Assembly: GCF_026248685.1 (NCBI RefSeq) | Contig: NZ_CP111041.1 | Location: 248,001 to 312,000 of the forward strand | DNA length: 64,000 nt | Reading direction: 5' to 3' | From: Haladaptatus caseinilyticus | Lineage (GTDB): Archaea > Halobacteriota > Halobacteria > Halobacteriales > Haladaptataceae | Part shown: in pieces, positions 1 through 8,386 of the stretch | Layout of the letters: every line of letters starts with the position of its first letter | Numbering within the stretch: position 1 is the stretch's first letter | Notes under the pieces: generated by a model | The model's input: the letters and a program-made list of their open reading frames with translations, nothing else | What the model was told of the DNA's origin: nothing | The model's database searches: none | Translations under genes and position numbers: made by a program

Positions 1-872
1 CGAACCGTCTCGATAGCCGTCGAGTCGATATTGGCTGTCTTCATTAGCGATAAGGCGGCCGCAACGCCGGGCTGCACCCATCGGCAACACGGATAGGGTT
101 TGAGGTACGCCTCCGTAACGTGATGGACGTCGCCAAATGGGGCGACACTGCCGGTATCGTCCTCGTCGAAGACCGTTCCTGACCCCGTAAACCCCGATTT
201 GGCGAGGTGGGCGGATACAATGCCAACATACGATCCCCACCCGATTCCGTCCTTCGTCATACCTGGACGTTCGACCCCACGCATGATGGGTGTCCGAGGC
301 GCGTGATACTCGGCGACGCCAAGCGCATGAGCCGTCTGTTCGGGCGAAAACTCACGTATTCGGGCGACGGCCGCGCCAGCACCGACCGCACCCCACGATC
401 CGGTTCCGGTGTACACGCCGTCGATTTCGTGCATCGCCAGTCCGGCTCTGACGCCGACCTCGTAGCCGACGTAGACGGCATCGAGCAACGTTTCGACCGT
501 CGCATTGGCCGACTCCGCTGTAGCGAGTGCGGCCGGAACGACGACTGCGGCTGGATGTCCCTTGACCTCTCGGTGGCCGTCATCGATGTCGAGGGCGTTC
601 GCCGCCGTCGCGTTGGCTAGCGTCGCACCCTCCGACCGCACGCTTGTTCCGCTGCCGTCGAACAGTGTCGCGGTCGAATTACCGCCGAATCGGTCGAGTG
701 CATACTGGCGGACGATATCGACTCCGTCCTGCCGATACCCAGCCGTCATCGCAGCAAGCGTGTCCAGAACCCTGATTCGGACTGCTCGCTCGACCGACAA
801 TGGAAGCTCACGGAGTGAGGCCGAGTGGACGAATGTGACCGCATCGGTCGTGTCTATCGTGTCCATGGTCAT
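1..872 (-). CDS. MmgE/PrpD family protein, N-terminal part (runs off window)
   Basis: The reverse strand is open from an ATG at 872 to the first base of the window, giving about 290 residues without a stop; the C-terminal part lies outside. The family mark is the stretch NALDIDDGH followed by REVKGHP near residue 100, where the family holds substrate-binding residues. The family includes 2-methylcitrate dehydratase and other hydro-lyases or isomerases acting on branched or cyclic carboxylic acids, so the exact substrate is unknown. Its ATG follows the Rieske gene's stop by one base, so it is the third gene of a leftward operon with the Rieske protein and the amidohydrolase. Family call is firm; function is inference. 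Confidence 0.88.
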   Translation of the reverse strand, partial: MTMDTIDTTDAVTFVHSASLRELPLSVERAVRIRVLDTLAAMTAGYRQDGVDIVRQYALDRFGGNSTATLFDGSGTSVRSEGATLANATAANALDIDDGHREVKGHPAAVVVPAALATAESANATVETLLDAVYVGYEVGVRAGLAMHEIDGVYTGTGSWGAVGAGAAVARIREFSPEQTAHALGVAEYHAPRTPIMRGVERPGMTKDGIGWGSYVGIVSAHLAKSGFTGSGTVFDEDDTGSVAPFGDVHHVTEAYLKPYPCCRWVQPGVAAALSLMKTANIDSTAIETV

Positions 873-873
873 C

Positions 874-1356
874 TCAAAGATAGACAACGACCATTTCGTC
901 TTCAACGGTCACGTCATAGGTGGCGACCGGGGGTTCGTCGGCGCTCGAACCACAGTCGCATTCGTCAGGGATGGACGAACAGTCGGCTTCGCTTTCCGTG
1001 GGCTCTTCATCGGCTGGTTCGACCGTGGTCTCGAACGACCGGGCACGGACTTTGTTGGGATTGAACACGGAACGGCCGGTTTCGATATCGAACTCCCAGC
1101 CGTGCCACGGACAGCGCAGAATATGGCCGTTGTCCTCCCAGTTTATCGCGCCGGTATGCTCGACCGACGTCGTGCCGGTCACCTTCCCCATGCACAAAGG
1201 CGCTCGCTGATGTGGGCAGTCGTTTTTCAGCGCGTAGTACTCGCCATCGACGTTGAACACGCCAACTGAGATGCCGTTCAGGTCAGTTATCGTTCGCTCT
1301 CCAGGTGGAAGCTCTGCCGCCGGACAGACCTCGAATCGTTTTTTCATACGTGACAC
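874..1356 (-). CDS. Rieske [2Fe-2S] ferredoxin-like protein
   Basis: This 160-residue protein carries both Rieske cluster motifs: Cys47-x-His49 in CPHQRAPLC and Cys82-x2-His85 in CPWHGWEF. These bind a [2Fe-2S] cluster with two Cys and two His. The size fits a stand-alone ferredoxin component of an oxygenase or reductase. There is no signal peptide or membrane anchor, so it should be cytoplasmic. After the cluster domain there is an acidic, Cys-containing insert (DECDCGSS) before the last beta strands, which is unusual and might bind another metal. It sits one base after the amidohydrolase stop and one base before the MmgE/PrpD start, so the three are almost certainly co-transcribed. Confidence 0.93.
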   Translation of the reverse strand: MSRMKKRFEVCPAAELPPGERTITDLNGISVGVFNVDGEYYALKNDCPHQRAPLCMGKVTGTTSVEHTGAINWEDNGHILRCPWHGWEFDIETGRSVFNPNKVRARSFETTVEPADEEPTESEADCSSIPDECDCGSSADEPPVATYDVTVEDEMVVVYL

Positions 1357-1357
1357 C

Positions 1358-2464
1358 TCACTTGGCGGGGAGACTCGCCGGGTCGTCTGGGAGTCCGTAC
1401 AGTTCCTGTGCGTTTCCAGCCATTACGCCGGCTTCCATCTCCTCGGGCATCGGTGGGATCGCATAGAGCGGTGAATCCGTGTCCCAATGAGGATAATCAC
1501 TGGCAAACATAACCGTCTCTGATGCGTTCATCATCTCCAGAATTTGCAGAAGGTGCTGAGGGTCGTCCGGTTCTTCGATTGGTTGTGTGGTGAACCGAAC
1601 CTGGTCTTTGACGTATTCGCTCGGCGGCTTTTCGAGGTACGGTACCTGGGCGCGGAGCGCTTTCCAGTCCTTGTCCATCCGCCAAAGGAAGTGGGGCACC
1701 CAACTGAGGCCGCCCTCGACGACGACGAAGTCGAGGTCCGGAAACGACGGGAGAACGCCTTCGGCGACGAGGCTCACGAGTTGGCCCATTGCGTAGGTAC
1801 CCAAGAGCGTATGCCACTCGAAGTATGTCCGTGGATATCCGGCACCGGTCGGTGGTCGGGTGACACCGTGGCCCTCAGTGTACGGGTGAAGCGCGATCGG
1901 AAGCCCCATCTCTTCGGCCGCCTCGTACATCGGCCAATAGTACTCGTGACCGTAGGGGAGCTGTGCGGCCATCGGCATCACGACCTGAACGACGCGTGGA
2001 TGTTGGCCGAGATTTCGAATCATCTCCGCCATTCGTTTCGGTTTCTGCGGTGCTGCCAGCAACGACCCGACGAACGGGCCGCCTTCAGACAGCCACCGGT
2101 CGATGGCCCATTTGTTGCTTGCGACGGCGAGTTCGGCCGCGTAATCGTCGTTCGGAAGCGCGGTAAGGTTGAGGTACGAATTGCCCGTCAGAATCGCATA
2201 ATCGACCCCAAACTCGTCGAGATGTTGGTCTTTCATCTTCGGGATATCCGACCCAGGATTGCTCCCGTCGTCCGGAATGGCATCGCGCCGGGAGAACTCC
2301 GCTACGTTGTCATAGAGGATTTCTGGTGCCTGTAACCCCCGGTCTTTGTACTGGTCGGGGAGATACTGGATAACCTCCGATTCGTCTTTCCACCGCTGAT
2401 GGATGTCACAGTCGATGAGCGTCGGTGCGCCATCGGTGGACCGTTGGGTTCGTCGTCTGGTCAT
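1358..2464 (-). CDS. Amidohydrolase-2 family (ACMSD-like) metal-dependent hydrolase or decarboxylase
   Basis: The 368-residue product has the TIM-barrel signatures of the amidohydrolase-2/ACMSD group: LIDCDIH near residue 20, an active-site His in IALHPYTEGHG, FPDLDFVVVEGG, and FASDYPHWD with the catalytic Asp near the C-terminus. Members decarboxylate or hydrolyse aromatic or alpha-keto acids using one metal ion. Here the first metal motif reads DCDIHQR, so the second His of the usual HxH is Gln; metal binding may be altered. It is the first gene of the operon with the Rieske and MmgE/PrpD genes, suggesting a ring- or branched-acid catabolic route. A TATA-like stretch (GGATATATAACCCC) near 2519-2532 lies between it and the divergent nitrilase gene. 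Confidence 0.85.
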   Translation of the reverse strand: MTRRRTQRSTDGAPTLIDCDIHQRWKDESEVIQYLPDQYKDRGLQAPEILYDNVAEFSRRDAIPDDGSNPGSDIPKMKDQHLDEFGVDYAILTGNSYLNLTALPNDDYAAELAVASNKWAIDRWLSEGGPFVGSLLAAPQKPKRMAEMIRNLGQHPRVVQVVMPMAAQLPYGHEYYWPMYEAAEEMGLPIALHPYTEGHGVTRPPTGAGYPRTYFEWHTLLGTYAMGQLVSLVAEGVLPSFPDLDFVVVEGGLSWVPHFLWRMDKDWKALRAQVPYLEKPPSEYVKDQVRFTTQPIEEPDDPQHLLQILEMMNASETVMFASDYPHWDTDSPLYAIPPMPEEMEAGVMAGNAQELYGLPDDPASLPAK

Positions 2465-2641
2465 CGATTGGAAATAGCAACTCGGGAAATCCCGTTATAG
2501 GTCAGGGCGAACTTGTAACGGATATATAACCCCTTCCGGATTCGCCGCTCCGCTAAAAGCCCTTGAGATGTAGGTGCGAAGGGCTACTGTGATGGCTTCG
2601 CTTCGAACAACTATGCAAAGATTCCGTACGGGGATGGAACC

Positions 2642-3421
2642 ATGACGACCCCACGGGTCGCGACGTGCGAGTTCGAACCGAGTCTCGGCGAGACGACCGC
2701 AAATATCGAGTCGATCGCGGAACTGGCACGAAAATTGCCGAATACCGTCGAATTCGCCGTCTTCCCCGAACTCTGTGTGACCGGATACGACCTCACCGAC
2801 GTTTCGAGTGTCGCCACTCCAGTTCCGGGACCGATAACGGACCGGCTCTCGACCGTGGTACGCGACTCCGGGGTTGCACTCGTCGTCGGACTACCGGAAG
2901 CGGACGGAGATACGGTGTACAATTCACTCGTGTACGTCGATAAAAGCGGTGTCTTGGCAACCTATCGAAAACGTCGCCTCTGGGGGGAGGAGGCGAAACA
3001 CTTTCAGGCGGGAATCGGTCCAGTCACTGTCGAGACGTCCGTCGGCACGCTCGGACTACTGCTTTGTTATGACTTGAACTTCCCCGAACTGGCACTCGAA
3101 TATGGACAGGAGAACTGTGACTTGCTCGCAGTGAGTGCGGCATGGCGGCAATCGTTCGAACGCGATTGGCGGCTACTGTGTCGCGCACGTGCACTCGATG
3201 AGACCTGCTACGTCGTAGCGTCGAATCACGTCGGAACACAGGCTGGCCGTCGTCACGGCGGGGAAAGCTGTATCGCGGGACCCCGCGGTGATATCGTCGC
3301 GAAGGCGACGGACGGCAACGAGGCTGTTTCTGCTGCCGTTTCATCGAGGACACTCTCGGAAGCGCGTCGAAAGAACCCGGTCCGAGAGAGTAGGGATCGT
3401 ACCTCGATGCGGTCGGAGTAG
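2642..3421 (+). CDS. Carbon-nitrogen hydrolase (nitrilase superfamily)
   Basis: At 259 residues this matches single-domain members of the superfamily. The catalytic triad is visible: Glu43 in FPELCVTGYD, Lys110 in YRKRRLW and Cys142 in LLLCYDLNFPEL. These enzymes cleave amides, nitriles or carbamoyl compounds through a Cys-thioester intermediate. No signal peptide is seen, so it is cytoplasmic. It is transcribed away from the amidohydrolase-Rieske-MmgE/PrpD operon and ahead of the betaine-type transporter, which suggests that the transporter may bring in a nitrogen-containing substrate. The start is the ATG just after ggggatggaacc. The particular substrate cannot be told. Confidence 0.93.
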   Translation: MTTPRVATCEFEPSLGETTANIESIAELARKLPNTVEFAVFPELCVTGYDLTDVSSVATPVPGPITDRLSTVVRDSGVALVVGLPEADGDTVYNSLVYVDKSGVLATYRKRRLWGEEAKHFQAGIGPVTVETSVGTLGLLLCYDLNFPELALEYGQENCDLLAVSAAWRQSFERDWRLLCRARALDETCYVVASNHVGTQAGRRHGGESCIAGPRGDIVAKATDGNEAVSAAVSSRTLSEARRKNPVRESRDRTSMRSE

Positions 3422-3480
3422 TTGTCTGTGGTCCACTCATCGTCGAATTCTATGAGTATTTGACAACCGACCATGTGTGA

Positions 3481-3696
3481 CGAATCGACTTCGTCGAAAT
3501 TCGTGGACGAAAACAGAATGAGACGGCGGCGGACAGCATCCGCACCGTTGTGGATGGGACGGGAGTCGAGCACCTGTATCTCTCCGGGAGAAAGCATCGT
3601 CCAACCGGAAAGGCTGTGGTCGGAAGTACGCTGCAAAGAATTCTGTTCGATGCCACCGTTCCGATCACCATGATTCCAGCGAGCGCTACCAGATAG
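3481..3696 (+). pseudogene. Orphan C-terminal fragment of a universal stress protein (UspA)
   Basis: An open frame of 71 codons begins directly after a TGA at 3478-3480 and has no start codon in a position that would give a whole protein. It reads like the last third of a UspA domain: a segment HLYLSGRKHRPTGKAVVGST, the place of the usual G-x2-G-x9-G-S/T nucleotide-binding loop, then a hydrophobic strand VPITMIPA. The N-terminal strand and helix are missing, and no matching frame is found in the 60 bases upstream. It is best read as a truncated remnant. It fills most of the gap between the nitrilase gene and the transporter operon. Confidence 0.72.
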
Positions 3697-3773
3697 GGAG
3701 TTATCGTTCTGTCTTATAAATGATGAACTAATACGGGTCAACTGTTAGGCCCCTCTTTCACCAAAGACGGGGT

Positions 3774-4727
3774 ATGCCACAGTCAGTCACACGACGAAGG
3801 TACCTCACGGCAGGAGGTGGTTTAGCCGCTACTGCCGGCTTCGGAGGGCTTTCGGGCTGTCTCACTCTCGCCACTGAGCTCGGGGGTGGGTCGATTAAAG
3901 TCAGCTCCAAGCGGTTCACCGAACAGGAGGTCCTGGGCTACATCGCATACGAGGCGCTTTCTGCGAACACCGATTTGACCATCAACGACCAAGTCGGCCT
4001 CGGCGGGACCACGACCAATTTTCGTGCACTCGATACCGACGAAGTACAGTTGTATTGGGAGTACACCGGGACCGCGTGGCAGACGCTTCCACCGCAGCAC
4101 GACACAGTGATTTCGGACCCGAAGAAGCTGTATCGAAAGGTAAAGACAGAGTTCAAGCAAAAACACGGGCTGACGTTCCTCCAACGTGCAGAACTCAACA
4201 ACACGTACGTCATCTTGGCGAACCCAGACTGGATGAAAAAGACGGGCGTAAAGACGCTATCCGACTTCTCCGATTTCGTCAAAAACGACGGGTCGAATCT
4301 CACGGTCGCACTGAACGCCGAATTTCAAAGTCGAGCCGACGGCTGGCCGGGACTGAGCAAACATTATGGGTTCGCTGACGACCTCGGGAACGTCACTGTA
4401 AACAACATCGGTTCTGGGTTGTTGTACCAAGTCATCGGCAACGGGTCTGCCGACGTCGGCGTCGGCTTTAACACCGACCCACGAATCATTCAGTTCAATC
4501 TCCACGTGCTGAGTGACGACAAGGGATACTTCCCGGTCTACAATGCAGCTCCGTTGGTCAACAGCGGAACGTTGGAGAACCATCCGTCGATCCGACCGCC
4601 GCTGAACGAGGCGAGCAACGGGCTCACGACTGACGTGATGCGACGCCTCAATAAGCAGGTGGCTATCGAGAAGAAAAACCCCCAGACGGTCGCGAAGGAA
4701 TATCTGCAACGGAAGGAGGTTATCTGA
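3774..4727 (+). CDS. Substrate-binding lipoprotein of a glycine betaine/choline-type ABC transporter
   Basis: The 317-residue protein begins with a twin-arginine signal (RRRYLTAG) and a lipobox ending at Cys29 (LSGC), so it is exported and lipid-anchored outside the membrane. The mature part follows the OpuAC/ProX fold: KRFTEQEVLGYIAYEAL near the start, and YWEYTGTAWQTL, which carries aromatic residues typical of quaternary-amine binding. It opens a four-gene operon (binding protein, permease, ATPase, permease) with gaps of a few bases or overlaps. The likely role is uptake of betaine, choline or related compatible solutes; the neighbouring nitrilase gene leaves room for another cationic substrate. 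Confidence 0.93.
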   Translation: MPQSVTRRRYLTAGGGLAATAGFGGLSGCLTLATELGGGSIKVSSKRFTEQEVLGYIAYEALSANTDLTINDQVGLGGTTTNFRALDTDEVQLYWEYTGTAWQTLPPQHDTVISDPKKLYRKVKTEFKQKHGLTFLQRAELNNTYVILANPDWMKKTGVKTLSDFSDFVKNDGSNLTVALNAEFQSRADGWPGLSKHYGFADDLGNVTVNNIGSGLLYQVIGNGSADVGVGFNTDPRIIQFNLHVLSDDKGYFPVYNAAPLVNSGTLENHPSIRPPLNEASNGLTTDVMRRLNKQVAIEKKNPQTVAKEYLQRKEVI

Positions 4728-4731
4728 ATCA

Positions 4732-5463
4732 ATGCTCGAAAGTCACCTTACGCTCTCACACGGGGTCACGCCGCTAGCGCTCGATAGTTACATGGAGTAT
4801 ATCGCGAAAAACCAGTCACTCCTCTGGGAGCTACTCATCAACCATATCATCGTCGTCGTCGACTCAGTGTGGCTGGCGCTGGTCATCGGCGTTCCGCTTG
4901 GAATCGTCGCTACACTCGACGATCGACTCGGGAAGGCCATTCTCTGGACGGCAGGGATGTTGATGACTGTGCCGAGCATCGCCCTGTTTGGCCTCCTCAT
5001 CCCGTTCGTCGGAATCGGCAAGATTCCGGTCGTCATTGCGCTGGTGCTCTACGCACAGCTTCCCATCGTTCGCAACACGTACGTCGGTCTCACACAAGTC
5101 GACTCGGCGACCGTCGAGGCCGGACGGGGAATGGGAATGACTCGACGACAGCGTCTCCGGCGCATCCAACTCCCGCAAGCGATACCCGTCATCATGGCCG
5201 GCGTCCGCAACGCGGTGGTCATTCTCGTCGGTATCGCCGCAATCGGCGCATTTATCGGGGCGAACAACCTCGGAGACCCGATTTTCAACGGTATCAGCGA
5301 GGCCTATCCGGCGGCAATCGTCGTCTCGACTGTAGCGGTCTCGTTGCTCGCACTCGCGTTCGACTACGGTTTCGGCGTGCTGGAACAGTTGTTCCGGCTT
5401 CGAAACGGTGAGGACGTTGAACAAGCGCTTATCACGCGCATCATTCGGCGGTCGATAGCATGA
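4732..5463 (+). CDS. ABC transporter permease, OpuCB/ProW type
   Basis: This 243-residue protein has about six hydrophobic segments and the EAA loop typical of permease subunits, EAGRGMGMTRRQRLRRIQLP, which docks on the ATPase. The ORF begins four bases after the binding-protein stop and ends with ATGA shared with the ATPase start. An alternative start is Met at 4792 (MEYIAKNQ), which is closer to the usual start of the family; the first 20 residues contain no membrane segment. It forms half of the membrane channel, together with the second permease gene at 6505. Confidence 0.93.
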   Translation: MLESHLTLSHGVTPLALDSYMEYIAKNQSLLWELLINHIIVVVDSVWLALVIGVPLGIVATLDDRLGKAILWTAGMLMTVPSIALFGLLIPFVGIGKIPVVIALVLYAQLPIVRNTYVGLTQVDSATVEAGRGMGMTRRQRLRRIQLPQAIPVIMAGVRNAVVILVGIAAIGAFIGANNLGDPIFNGISEAYPAAIVVSTVAVSLLALAFDYGFGVLEQLFRLRNGEDVEQALITRIIRRSIA

Positions 5464-6503
5464 ACGATACACATGAGCCCAAACAGGAGGCAACGAGTAT
5501 GATAACATTCGAAAACGTCACGAAGATCTACCCGGACGATACGGTCGCAATCGAGGACATCACGTTCGAGGTCGAACGAGGGACGACGACGGTTTTCGTC
5601 GGACCCTCCGGATGCGGGAAGACGACGACGATGACGTTAGTCAATCGACTCGAAGAGCCGACCGAGGGAGCAGTCTACTACGATGGAACAGACATCCAAG
5701 AGCTAGAGAAGGTCGACCTCCGACGGGACATCGGCTACGTCATCCAGGAGATCGGGTTGTTCGACCACATGACCGTCGGCGAGAACGTCGCGACGGTGCC
5801 CGAACTCCGCGGATGGGACGAAGCCCGCATCGATAGCCGTGTCGACGAACTCCTCGACTTGATGGACCTCCCGCCTGCGACGTACCGCGACCAATACCCG
5901 AACGCGCTGTCTGGTGGCCAACAGCAACGAGTCGGCGTCGCACGTGCGCTCGCTGCCGACCCGGACGTGATTTTGATGGACGAGCCGTTCGGCGCACTCG
6001 ACCCGATTACGCGGGCCGAACTACAGGACGAATTCCTCGAAATTCAGGAACGCATCGACACGACCATCCTCTTCGTCACTCACGATATCAACGAGGCGTT
6101 GAAGATGGGCGATAAAATCGCAGTCTTCGACGTTGGCGAACTCGTTCAGTACGGAACACCGCGGGAAATATTGGAGAACCCTGCGAACGATTTCGTCAGG
6201 GAGTTCATCGGCGACAATCGGGCGCTCAAAGAGTTACAAATCACCCGTGTCGAGGAGATCATGCGCCCAGCAACGGTCGAGCGGGAAACGCAGGCGACCG
6301 CAGTCGATGGTGGGACTGATACCGAGACGGTATCAGTTGCGGACGTTCACGTGTCGCCGAGCGATAGTGCCGAGGTAGCGCTTTCTCGGATGATCGAAAC
6401 GGATACCGAAGCTCTCCATGTGGTCGAAAACGGCGATGTCGTGGGGCAGGTCACCGAACGGGATATCCGTGACTATCGGTCCACGACCGAGGTGGGTGTG
6501 TAG
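5460..6503 (+). CDS. ABC transporter ATPase with CBS-like tail, OpuCA/ProV type
   Basis: The 347-residue ATPase has Walker A (GPSGCGKT, residues 48-55), the signature LSGGQQQR, Walker B with VILMDEP, and the switch His in LFVTHD. Beyond residue 260 a region with VEEIMRP and VGQVTERDIRDY looks like CBS repeats, which in this family sense ionic strength or nucleotides and gate transport. The ATG overlaps the permease stop (ATGA); an in-frame Met 14 residues in (MITFENV) is the more usual family start. In a salt-loving cell the CBS tail fits osmotic control. Closest families are OpuCA and ProV. Confidence 0.94.
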   Translation: MNDTHEPKQEATSMITFENVTKIYPDDTVAIEDITFEVERGTTTVFVGPSGCGKTTTMTLVNRLEEPTEGAVYYDGTDIQELEKVDLRRDIGYVIQEIGLFDHMTVGENVATVPELRGWDEARIDSRVDELLDLMDLPPATYRDQYPNALSGGQQQRVGVARALAADPDVILMDEPFGALDPITRAELQDEFLEIQERIDTTILFVTHDINEALKMGDKIAVFDVGELVQYGTPREILENPANDFVREFIGDNRALKELQITRVEEIMRPATVERETQATAVDGGTDTETVSVADVHVSPSDSAEVALSRMIETDTEALHVVENGDVVGQVTERDIRDYRSTTEVGV

Positions 6504-6504
6504 T

Positions 6505-7179
6505 ATGAGCGTTCTCGGAACACTCGATGCAGCGCTCACGTACATCCTCTCGCATTCCGATACGTTTCTCTCGTTGTTGCGGGAGCATCTCGCGCTCGTC
6601 CTCATATCGGTAGCCCTCGCCATCGTCGTCGCCATCCCATTAGGCATCCTCGCGACTCGAAACAAACACGCGAAACGTGTAGTGATGAGTGTCGGAAACG
6701 TTGCACAGACGGTACCGACACTCGCGATCATCGCTCTGGTATTCCCGCTGCTCGGCCTTGGGTTCCTCCCGTCGCTCGTCGGTCTGTTCACCTACGCGTT
6801 GTTGCCGATTCTCACGAACACTGTCACCGGTCTCGAAGACGTCGATGAGAGTACGGTCGCGGCGGCCCGTGGTATGGGAATGACCGAGAATCAGATTTTG
6901 CGAAAAATCAAGGTACCGCTCGCTCTGCCCGTTATCTTCGCCGGGATTCGGACGAGTGCGGTTCTCAACGTTGGAACCGCCTACCTCGCATTCTTCATCG
7001 GCGGTGGCGGACTCGGTGTTTGGGTGATCACCGGCATCTCCCTCTTCGATACGCCACAACTCCTTGCCGGGGCGATTCCGGGCGCGCTGATCGCAATCGG
7101 ACTGGACCTACTCTTTGCCTTTATCGAACGACGACTTGGGACCGATACGGTCCAAGCACAGACGATCTCGACCGGATAG
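6505..7179 (+). CDS. ABC transporter permease, OpuCD type
   Basis: This 224-residue second permease starts at the ATG one base after the ATPase stop; a longer reading into the ATPase gene is open but not needed. It shows the same architecture as the first permease: several membrane helices and the EAA-type loop AARGMGMTENQILRKIKVPL. Having two different permeases with the ATPase gene between them is the OpuC/OpuB pattern, so the channel is probably a heterodimer. It closes the operon; the next gene starts about 200 bases away. Confidence 0.93.
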   Translation: MSVLGTLDAALTYILSHSDTFLSLLREHLALVLISVALAIVVAIPLGILATRNKHAKRVVMSVGNVAQTVPTLAIIALVFPLLGLGFLPSLVGLFTYALLPILTNTVTGLEDVDESTVAAARGMGMTENQILRKIKVPLALPVIFAGIRTSAVLNVGTAYLAFFIGGGGLGVWVITGISLFDTPQLLAGAIPGALIAIGLDLLFAFIERRLGTDTVQAQTISTG

Positions 7180-7385
7180 CTCGTTTTCGTCACATCGATA
7201 CTAATTTGGAGGGCGAACCCCCTCTCACGAGCAGCGCACTATCTTCTCATGAACGCTAATATAGCATGGATACAGACGCTCTGAATCGACACAGTGAACT
7301 GTTAGAAGTAGTACCAAACTACATCTATCTGAGAGGTATCGATCGATATCTATATCATCTCACATAACGTATTAGATAGGTGATT

Positions 7386-8165
7386 ATGCCGATTAACATC
7401 ACCAGCATGCTCAAGCAAGGCTACAGCCGCAGTACCAAACGAAATGGGCTCATGCTCATGGGAATTATCTTCGTCGTTTCTGTCCTCAACGGCGTAGTAG
7501 GACTCAGTGTTGACCGATGGGTCACCAGACAGCAGTTTACACCCAGTGGTGTCCAGGCGGATCCGTCGTTGCTCGTCCCACCCCTTGGTGCGAGTATCGT
7601 CTCATTCGTGCTGGGCATCGCGTTACTGGTGGTAAGCATCGCGGCCATTCGCGTGTTCGTGAGCGATGAAACCGAACACCTTCCCCAAGAGTATTTCACT
7701 CGAAATATTGTGTGGGCAGGGGTCAATCTCTTCGTCGGGATGATTGTCTACGGAATCGTTGTCGGACTAGGCTTAGTCGCGTTGGTCGTTCCAGGTATCT
7801 TCCTGCTCGTGACGTTGGCGTTCTGGACGGTCTACGTGGCTGTCGAAGATCAGAACTTCATCACAGCGTTCCGCAGCAGTTGGAGTTTGACGCGGGGTTA
7901 CCGCCTCAACCTCTTGTTCCTGGGTGTCGCAGTCGTGCTCCTCACAGTACTCGTCAATCTGGTCTTTGGTCTCGGAGACCTGGCAAGTGGCAGCTTCGCT
8001 GGCGATATCGTCGCCTTAGTGTTCGCACAGGCTGCGAGCGCGATCACGACGGTCTTCTCGGCTGCTGTGCTCGCAACAGCCTACACTGAACTTACCTCGC
8101 GTGACGATGAGGAGTTTGGTCAGACGAGCAGTGAGGACGCCACCGCTGGACGTCCTGCCGCCTAA
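7386..8165 (+). CDS. Haloarchaeal multi-pass membrane protein of unknown function
   Basis: A 259-residue protein with about six hydrophobic segments; a GTG two codons upstream is an alternative start. It opens with a short amphipathic N-terminus (MLKQGYSRSTKRNGLMLMG), has long hydrophobic runs around residues 60-85 and 105-150, and ends with a charged, acidic tail. The WTVYVAVEDQNFITAFRSSW region resembles DUF7847-like or glycerophosphodiesterase-associated membrane domains common in haloarchaea; that link is from memory of family style and is weak. It stands alone between the transporter operon and the HTH gene. TATA-like bases (ATCTATATCATC) lie near 7345. Confidence 0.72.
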   Translation: MPINITSMLKQGYSRSTKRNGLMLMGIIFVVSVLNGVVGLSVDRWVTRQQFTPSGVQADPSLLVPPLGASIVSFVLGIALLVVSIAAIRVFVSDETEHLPQEYFTRNIVWAGVNLFVGMIVYGIVVGLGLVALVVPGIFLLVTLAFWTVYVAVEDQNFITAFRSSWSLTRGYRLNLLFLGVAVVLLTVLVNLVFGLGDLASGSFAGDIVALVFAQAASAITTVFSAAVLATAYTELTSRDDEEFGQTSSEDATAGRPAA

Positions 8166-8386
8166 CACGGCTGATTTTTGAACAGGAATAGCGCAGAACC
8201 TTCTCATTAACCAAGCCACCACCCAAGATTCACACCGTACTGCTGGTGTCGTTTGATGAGCACGGCGTATTGAACGTCCGCACAGTACTTTATGTTCTGA
8301 ATCCTGAATGTGGTAGGGGAAATCATGCTACACCTCTGTATTTAGCCCCTCTGTCTATACCCATCTAAACGAACCCAAGCAGACGA

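Noticed and set aside
505-1269. Rightward frame of about 250 codons
   Set aside because: It lies antisense to the MmgE/PrpD and Rieske genes, which have clear motifs; it is a codon-bias shadow.
4864-5508. Leftward frame of about 210 codons over the first permease gene
   Set aside because: Highly charged, no hydrophobic or family pattern, fully antisense to a well-recognised permease.
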